In this document: piece by piece, positions 9,087 to 15,000 of the stretch | Numbering within the stretch: the stretch's first letter is position 1 | Layout: each line of letters opens with the position of its first letter | Assembly: GCA_015478945.1 (NCBI GenBank) | Contig: JABUQX010028342.1 | Coordinates: 1 to 15,000 of the forward strand | Direction: 5' to 3' | Length of the DNA: 15,000 nucleotides | Source of the DNA: Trachelipus rathkii | Taxonomy: Eukaryota; Arthropoda; Malacostraca; Isopoda; Trachelipodidae | Program-made: the position numbers and the translations under genes | Notes under the pieces: generated by a model | What the model was told of the DNA's origin: nothing | The model's database searches: none | Seen by the model: only the letters and a program-made list of their open reading frames with translations

Positions 9087-9905
9087 TCTAATATGTTCAT
9101 TCCTCATTTTATCAATTCTTCTCACGTATAAAAAATTGTCTGTGCGCTTAAAACCATCAGATAATAAGCTCACCATGCTTACTGACGAAGGCGAACACTG
9201 ACTCGAAAGGATGTTAACAATCATTTCTTGCTTGAAAGAATATTCAATCCTTCAACCAGGGCATGTATCGTCTTCCAGACCTACGGCGCACAAACTTGTA
9301 GTTGATAATGGGCAATATGCGAAATATTTGCTTTGCTTTGCTTTGCTTTCTTTTTCGTATTTTGAAATGGCTCCAAAAACACTTCATTTGGGTGAAAGAA
9401 TCGCACAAAAAAACATAGAGAGATGAAATAGATCTTAGATCTTTCTACTTAACTCTGTAGTGAGATAAATTGTTAATCAATTAGTATATTGAACTTACAG
9501 TTTCCGAGTTCCATTATACATCAACAAACATCATGATTTTAAAAGGTTTAAATTCGAAACCTAGTAACCAATAATAAACACTTTGACAATCAACAACTTT
9601 AAGGTTGCCACTAATAAAGACTTGATATCCGTGTCAACACTATTTCAAGATATTAAGGTTAAATATTAAGCAATAATTTCACCTAGCCAATATTATAGAT
9701 ATTAACTTAGGAAACTTTTGTTTCTCCTTTCACGACAAAATAGATAATATTTGTTTTCACTACAAAAAAAAGGACAATGTTTTCTTAATGACAAAAATCG
9801 AAGGGAAGACTAATTTATATTCCAACAAGCTCCGTTTTTAAGATAGGGTTAACTTTCACTTTATGATTCCAACCAACTAATGACTTTTGCTATATTATTT
9901 TAACA
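9087..9905. other. Unique-looking AT-rich stretch, no supported gene
   Basis: This contains an ATG-initiated 71-codon ORF at 9211-9426 (+) reading, for example, TAHKLVVDNGQYAKYLL. It crosses the TTTGC repeat at 9327-9349, has no recognisable domain or splice context and matches no family I know, so I do not call it a gene. The rest is AT-rich with short open frames only. Confidence 0.4.
9327..9349 (+). repeat. (TTTGC)n short tandem repeat
   Basis: About 4.5 head-to-tail TTTGC units, perfect over the run. Confidence 0.85.
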
Positions 9906-10435
9906 ATATATATATATATATATATTATATATATTATTTATATTATATATCTATATATATATATAAATAGTATTTATTATATATATACAATACTAATATA
10001 TATATATATATTATTATATATGTATAGTATGTATATATGTATTATATATAGTATGTATGATATAAATATAAGATAATATGTCTAGTATATATATTAGTTA
10101 TAATTATATATATATATAATATTATAAGTATATATTTATATAATATTATATATATTACTATATATATTATATATATATATATATTGATTATATATATATA
10201 CTATTATAGCTTTATTAATATATATATATATTCATATATGTATATATTATATATAATAGTATATATATATCAAGTATAATAAATTATATATTTTGTATAA
10301 ATATATATATAATATATATATATAAGTATATATATATGATAATTATATATATACTTATATATATTTTTTTATATATATATAGCGATATATAATATATATA
10401 TATACGTATAGTTATATATATATATATATATATAC

Positions 10436-10481
<46 letters not shown>

Positions 10482-10482
10482 A
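9906..10482. repeat. (TA)n-rich block
   Basis: Nearly 580 bp of TA tracts with AT-rich interruptions. The last tract runs directly into the TTAAC-rich island, giving the same kind of junction seen at 170/171 but in the opposite orientation. Confidence 0.93.
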
Positions 10483-10640
10483 GTAGAGTCTGATGGGTCA
10501 GCGCGTTAAATGAGAGATGTTAACCTGCCGATTAATACGCTTAATCGTTAAACAAAAAATTAAGCGGGCAATTTAATGCATTAAAGCGTTTTATGCGTAA
10601 AGATTAACTGAAGTTTAACGTTAATCGTTAACGTTAAGCC
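10483..10640 (-). repeat. TTAAC-rich island (family S, copy 2)
   Basis: Thirteen TTAA tetramers fall within 10506-10637, many inside CGTTAA, TTAACG or GTTAAC words, far more than base composition predicts. The left edge abuts (TA)n. The reverse complement of about 10485-10535 aligns with the 126-170 island. The denser 10600-10637 part alternates CGTTAA and TTAATCG and looks like a degenerate short tandem repeat. No mobile-element family is recognised. Confidence 0.5.
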
Positions 10641-11194
10641 GTCTTCAAAAATTATGTTGGAATAGTAATAATAATTGTTAATTTTCTTTTATTATGATTG
10701 CAGATATTGCAGGTAAAAATAGTAGGATATATCAACTTACAGTTTTAATACAAATATGTATAGTTTTTTTATAAATTACAAGGCGTATTTGTATAATACT
10801 TATATTTTTCGAGCGTAAAAAAAGTTCAGATTCAGTTCGGCCGCTAGATGAGATTTAATTGACTCATTGAAAGGGCAACAGTCACTATTTTTTTTTCTCT
10901 TTGCTGCAAGGCGCAATAAGAAATGAGATTAGCATGCATAATAAAACATGTATTCCTTCTGCGAACCAATAAGAAATGAGATTACAGCATAATAAAAACA
11001 TGTTAAGCATTACTAAAAGGGATAAAAAACGTGTAAGAATAAGCACATTTTGTTCCATTGAGAGGAGAATTTAAGAAATTTTTGAAAAAAAAAGTTTATC
11101 TGTTATCGAAATCAAATCTAATACAATTTAAAATCTCATAAGAAAATATTTTATAATTCGTAAATTAAGGTAATGGTTAACGAATGTAGGGGAA
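10641..11194. other. AT-rich stretch holding a short direct repeat
   Basis: No gene is seen. The only structure found is the paired 38/37-bp direct repeat at 10914-11003. Confidence 0.45.
10914..11003 (+). repeat. Two-copy imperfect direct repeat, 53-bp period
   Basis: Copy 1 at 10914-10951 and copy 2 at 10967-11003 share CAATAAGAAATGAGATTA, then a GCATAATAAAA-like part and ACATGT. They differ by small indels only. The 15-bp spacer is faintly similar to the sequence before copy 1, so the original unit may have been about 53 bp. Confidence 0.85.
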
Positions 11195-11475
11195 ATTTTA
11201 AATCGTCAACGTTAATTCACAAATGTAACTCGTGAACAGTCCGTTACTTCTTTTCGAAATTAACGAAATTAACTTAAATTTCTGAAAAAATTACTACAGA
11301 CATAAAAAAAAAACACCCAAAAATGACGTTTTAGATGTAAGAGAAAGCTACAGTTTGCTTTTTTTAATCCAAATTATCTGAAAATTAAGGGATTTATGTC
11401 CATTTTAGGTGGGGGCTAAGATGGTGTGCTACTGGAGCAAGTATTTGACCCTCCCATAAACCAAATAAGACCCAA
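11195..11475 (-). repeat. Dispersed repeat family R, copy A
   Basis: The reverse complement is collinear with 11866-12136. In one block (11366-11389 against 11942-11965) 21 of 24 bases agree, and in another (11316-11333 against 11998-12015) 16 of 18 agree. Similarity then weakens but continues through a TTCACG word. There is no ORF. It also holds GTTAACG-type words at 11175-11275. Confidence 0.7.
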
Positions 11476-11865
11476 TAATTATTTTTGCCTTATTGAAACT
11501 GCGAATATAAGCTAAAATAGAAGTTGTGAAGAATTACCTGTAATTTACAAAACTATAACTTTATTAGTTAAAGACAAACTGTTAAAACCTATAAAACAAT
11601 TTAATCATGCATTGAATAAACATTTTATTGTAGGCCTATTAAATTTATCACCATAAGTTGCAATCATAGAATATGGTTGTAAAATTCATTTGTTATTAAA
11701 CGTTGGGCGCCAGTTTTCGAATTACTTCTTCTCCCCGATAGAGTATTGGGAGGGAGTAGTATTGAGAGAATGAAGGGAGCAATGACATTCCCCTCCCTCT
11801 TTCTACTTCTTTAACCCCCTTCCTTTCTTATGAATCGAAAAGAAAAGTAATTTTCTTCTTAATTA
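11476..11865. other. Stretch between family R copies A and C
   Basis: No gene is recognised. 11700-11830 is less AT-rich, with purine-rich and pyrimidine-rich halves (GGGAGGGAGTAG and CCCCTCCCTC) that could pair weakly. It may be part of the family R end, but I cannot align it. Confidence 0.35.
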
Positions 11866-12610
11866 ATTAGTAAGGGAGGTTTCTATTTTTTGCTCCTGGC
11901 TGGTCCAGTTTTTAACCCAAACAGGAAATGGAAAAATATTTCTTAATTTTCGGCTAATTTTGATTAATTGAAAGCAAACCGGGGCTCTTCTGACGTCTAA
12001 AATGTCATTTTCGGGTACTTTTCTGTATCTGTAGTCATTTATTTTGTGTTTTAACTTTTTGGAAAACCTAAACTTTTTACATTCTTCAGTTCACGTGAAT
12101 CCTACAATTTTTTTCGAAATGACTTCAAATTTGAACTATACAAAAAAAAAAAAATCATAACTTGAAATATTGATTTTTGACCCAAAATCTCAAAAATGAT
12201 GAAATGTCAAACCCTCCCTACTATTTTTTGGTTTTGAAGATTAAAAATTGCGATAATTTTTTTAATGCTCATGCGATCCAGGTAAAATATTTCATGGCAT
12301 ATCTAGTTAGGAGAAATATTAATTTTGGATTTGTCTTTGGAAAAAGTTTTCAACAAAATGTTTCAGAAATTTAAAAGAATTTTTTATTGAGTATACAAAA
12401 AATTATCGAAATAACAATGATGCATTTTCCCAGGTTATATACGCTCTGAAAATTTGATGTTGATAGTATGAACAAAAGAAATAATATGAAAATATTTCAC
12501 TTTGAATTTTTTTTTTTTTTTTTTTTTTTTGAAAAAGCGAAATATTAATAATATTAATATAAATAGTCGGGGAAGATAAATCCTTTTAATTTAGGTAATT
12601 TTTTTAAATA
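11866..12610 (+). repeat. Dispersed repeat family R, copy C (longest)
   Basis: This is the reference copy. 11871-11917 matches copy D, 11880-12100 matches copy A, 11992-12136 matches copy B, and the word TAGTCGGGGAA at 12564-12574 recurs inverted at 12806-12816 in copy B. 12137-12480 has no partner in the window and may be an insertion or a segment lost from B. There is no intact ORF: the frame open from 12177 starts with TTG and resembles nothing. A T24 run sits at 12507-12530. The family is not one I recognise. Confidence 0.65.
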
Positions 12611-12670
12611 CTAAAAAAAAAATTTGATTGAAAAATTTGCACCAAGTACAAATCCAAAACTACTGCATAT

Positions 12671-13060
<390 letters not shown>

Positions 13061-13621
13061 TTGGGGATTTTTTGGATTTTTCGGATTTTTTGAGAATCGT
13101 GACGTCACGCGAAATATAATTTGTAAACAAACTTTTTCCTAAGTTCGATTAACTATTATTTTTAACCCTAAAACCTATATTTGATCTCAAAATCTTAAAA
13201 TAGGGCTTATTGTCTATGACACAATGAAACAGCAACTCTAAAGAGTGTTATTTGTAATAATGATAATATATTACATCAGAAATAAAAGAAACATGTTTGA
13301 AACATGATCTTTTGTTGACATTTTTATAGTGTGGAAATTTGAAACAAAGTAGCCTTGCTATGATATTATTATTATAATTTTTTATTTCTATTGAAATTAA
13401 ATCACTTAAATATCCAAAAAAAAAATAAAAAATATATAAAAATAAGCAAAAAAGCAAAAAATCATAATATTCTGGATCAAAAAATCAAGTGAAAAAAATC
13501 AGTTGAAAAAATCAATTGATTTTTTCTGTGCCATCCCTGCGTGTTATACTCCCGAAAAGCTCCTGTTTGCTTTTCATTTGGCCAAAATTGGATAAAAAGT
13601 AAGAAAATTATGACCATTTTC
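13061..13621. other. AT-rich stretch, no recognised gene
   Basis: A GGATTTTT-type triplication occurs at 13067-13090 and TGA-AAAAAATCA words recur at 13480-13520. The minus-strand frame at 13248-13457 is AT-rich filler with no support. Nothing else is seen. Confidence 0.45.
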
Positions 13622-13660
13622 AGGTTAGGTTAGGTTAAGTTAGGTTAGGTTAGGTTAGGG
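13622..13660 (+). repeat. Interstitial TTAGG telomere-type repeat
   Basis: About 7.5 tandem AGGTT units (TTAGG in telomere register), with one variant unit (TTAAG). TTAGG is the ancestral arthropod telomere repeat. The array is short and flanked on both sides by other sequence, so it is interstitial and not a chromosome end. Confidence 0.9.
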
Positions 13661-13726
13661 GATTAACTGACTCATACTACTATTATTAGACACACTAGTA
13701 ATATTAACAATACTATGAATACGACT

Positions 13727-14160
<434 letters not shown>

Positions 14161-14670
14161 TCATTATTTCTTCTGGGTTTTTTTCTTGTTTGTTTTCCTT
14201 TCTCTCTTTTTTTTTCTCTTTCTTCTAATCTTATTTTATTTATTAATGAACAAAGTACATAATGTAAATTACTATGTTGCATTTACACATCTTAATAAAA
14301 TATGAACTTACTCCAAAAACAAAGAACTTCTTAGAATTACAGAATACTGTTAGTATTAGTATTACTCGAAAAGTTCTTTTCTAATTCCATTCTGCTAAAT
14401 TTTGATAATAAAATTTAAAAAAAAAACGTTCTTAAACATTTTTGTACAAATACAATTAAAAATAAAATAAAATTAAAATAAAACTGATGTAAAAAATAAA
14501 AAGCAAATTTATTTTTACATGCTTTAAATTTCCCCCCAAAAAATACAAATTCAAATTCAAAAAAACAATTCACTAAAAACAAATCAATAAAACAATTTTC
14601 AATTCAATTCAACAATTTTCAACTCAATAAAATTCAAAAAACAATTCAATAAAAATGTTAATTCCTTATG
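14161..14670. other. Low-complexity AT-rich stretch
   Basis: A pyrimidine tract (14165-14225) is followed by A-rich filler. At 14545-14655 words such as CAATTTTCAA and CAATAAAA recur in a cryptic, non-tandem way. No gene is seen. Confidence 0.6.

Positions 14671-15000
<330 letters not shown>

Noticed and set aside
8970..9224. Minus-strand Ser/Leu ORF
   Set aside because: Most of it is the (GA)n tract read as CT; no other support.
9211..9426. ATG-initiated 71-residue ORF on the + strand
   Set aside because: It is of moderate composition but crosses a TTTGC tandem repeat, has no domain, splice or neighbour support, and its length is within chance expectation.
12177..12374. 65-residue ORF on the + strand
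   Set aside because: It starts with TTG, lies inside family R copy C, and shows no protein-like conservation.
13622..13660. Chromosome-end telomere
   Set aside because: The array is only 39 bp long and unique plus microsatellite sequence continues on both sides.

Overview
This is non-coding-dominated eukaryotic DNA, most likely from an arthropod and quite possibly a decapod crustacean. That placement is an inference. It rests on the very high load of simple repeats ((TA)n, (ATT)n, (GA)n and a pure A111 run), a 39-bp interstitial array of the arthropod telomere unit TTAGG, a decayed jockey-clade LINE whose coding remnants resemble those common in decapod genomes, and intron/exon-like signals. 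There is no bacterial-style gene packing, and the long ORFs that exist are almost all microsatellite translations.

Layout: 1-292 is (TA)n flanking a small TTAAC-rich island (119-170). 293-894 holds nothing recognisable. 895-1177 is a convincing exon of an unrecognised protein (canonical AG before it and GTATGT after it) with a one-base frameshift at an A7 run. 1178-1683 is (TA)n-rich. 1684-4912 is a 5'-truncated, frameshifted LINE on the + strand (endonuclease, linker, reverse transcriptase and C-terminal region in the right order). 4913-5505 is AT-rich. Two further exon-like segments lie at 5532-5729 and 5861-5985; the second can join the 895-1177 exon in phase, which would place the LINE inside an intron. 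5986-6953 is AT-rich with weak candidates only, and 6954-7069 is (TA)n. 8109-8228 is the 5' stub of a multi-copy invertebrate gene with a CxxC motif. 8358-9086 is (TA)n running into (GA)n. 9906-10482 is a second large (TA)n block, followed at once by a second TTAAC-rich island (10483-10640), which is an inverted relative of the first.

From 11195 to 14160 the apparently featureless DNA contains at least four diverged copies of one dispersed repeat (called family R here): 11195-11475 (-), 11866-12610 (+), 12784-13060 (-) and 14112-14160 (-). Two of them form an inverted pair around the A111 tract, and one ends exactly where a 385-bp (ATT)n array begins. The TTAGG array (13622-13660) lies just before that array. 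The window ends inside another (ATT)n array.

No complete, intact gene is visible. The most informative content is the hidden split gene at 895-5985 and two repeat families whose ends adjoin microsatellites. All protein-family statements come from memory of conserved motifs, not from a database search.
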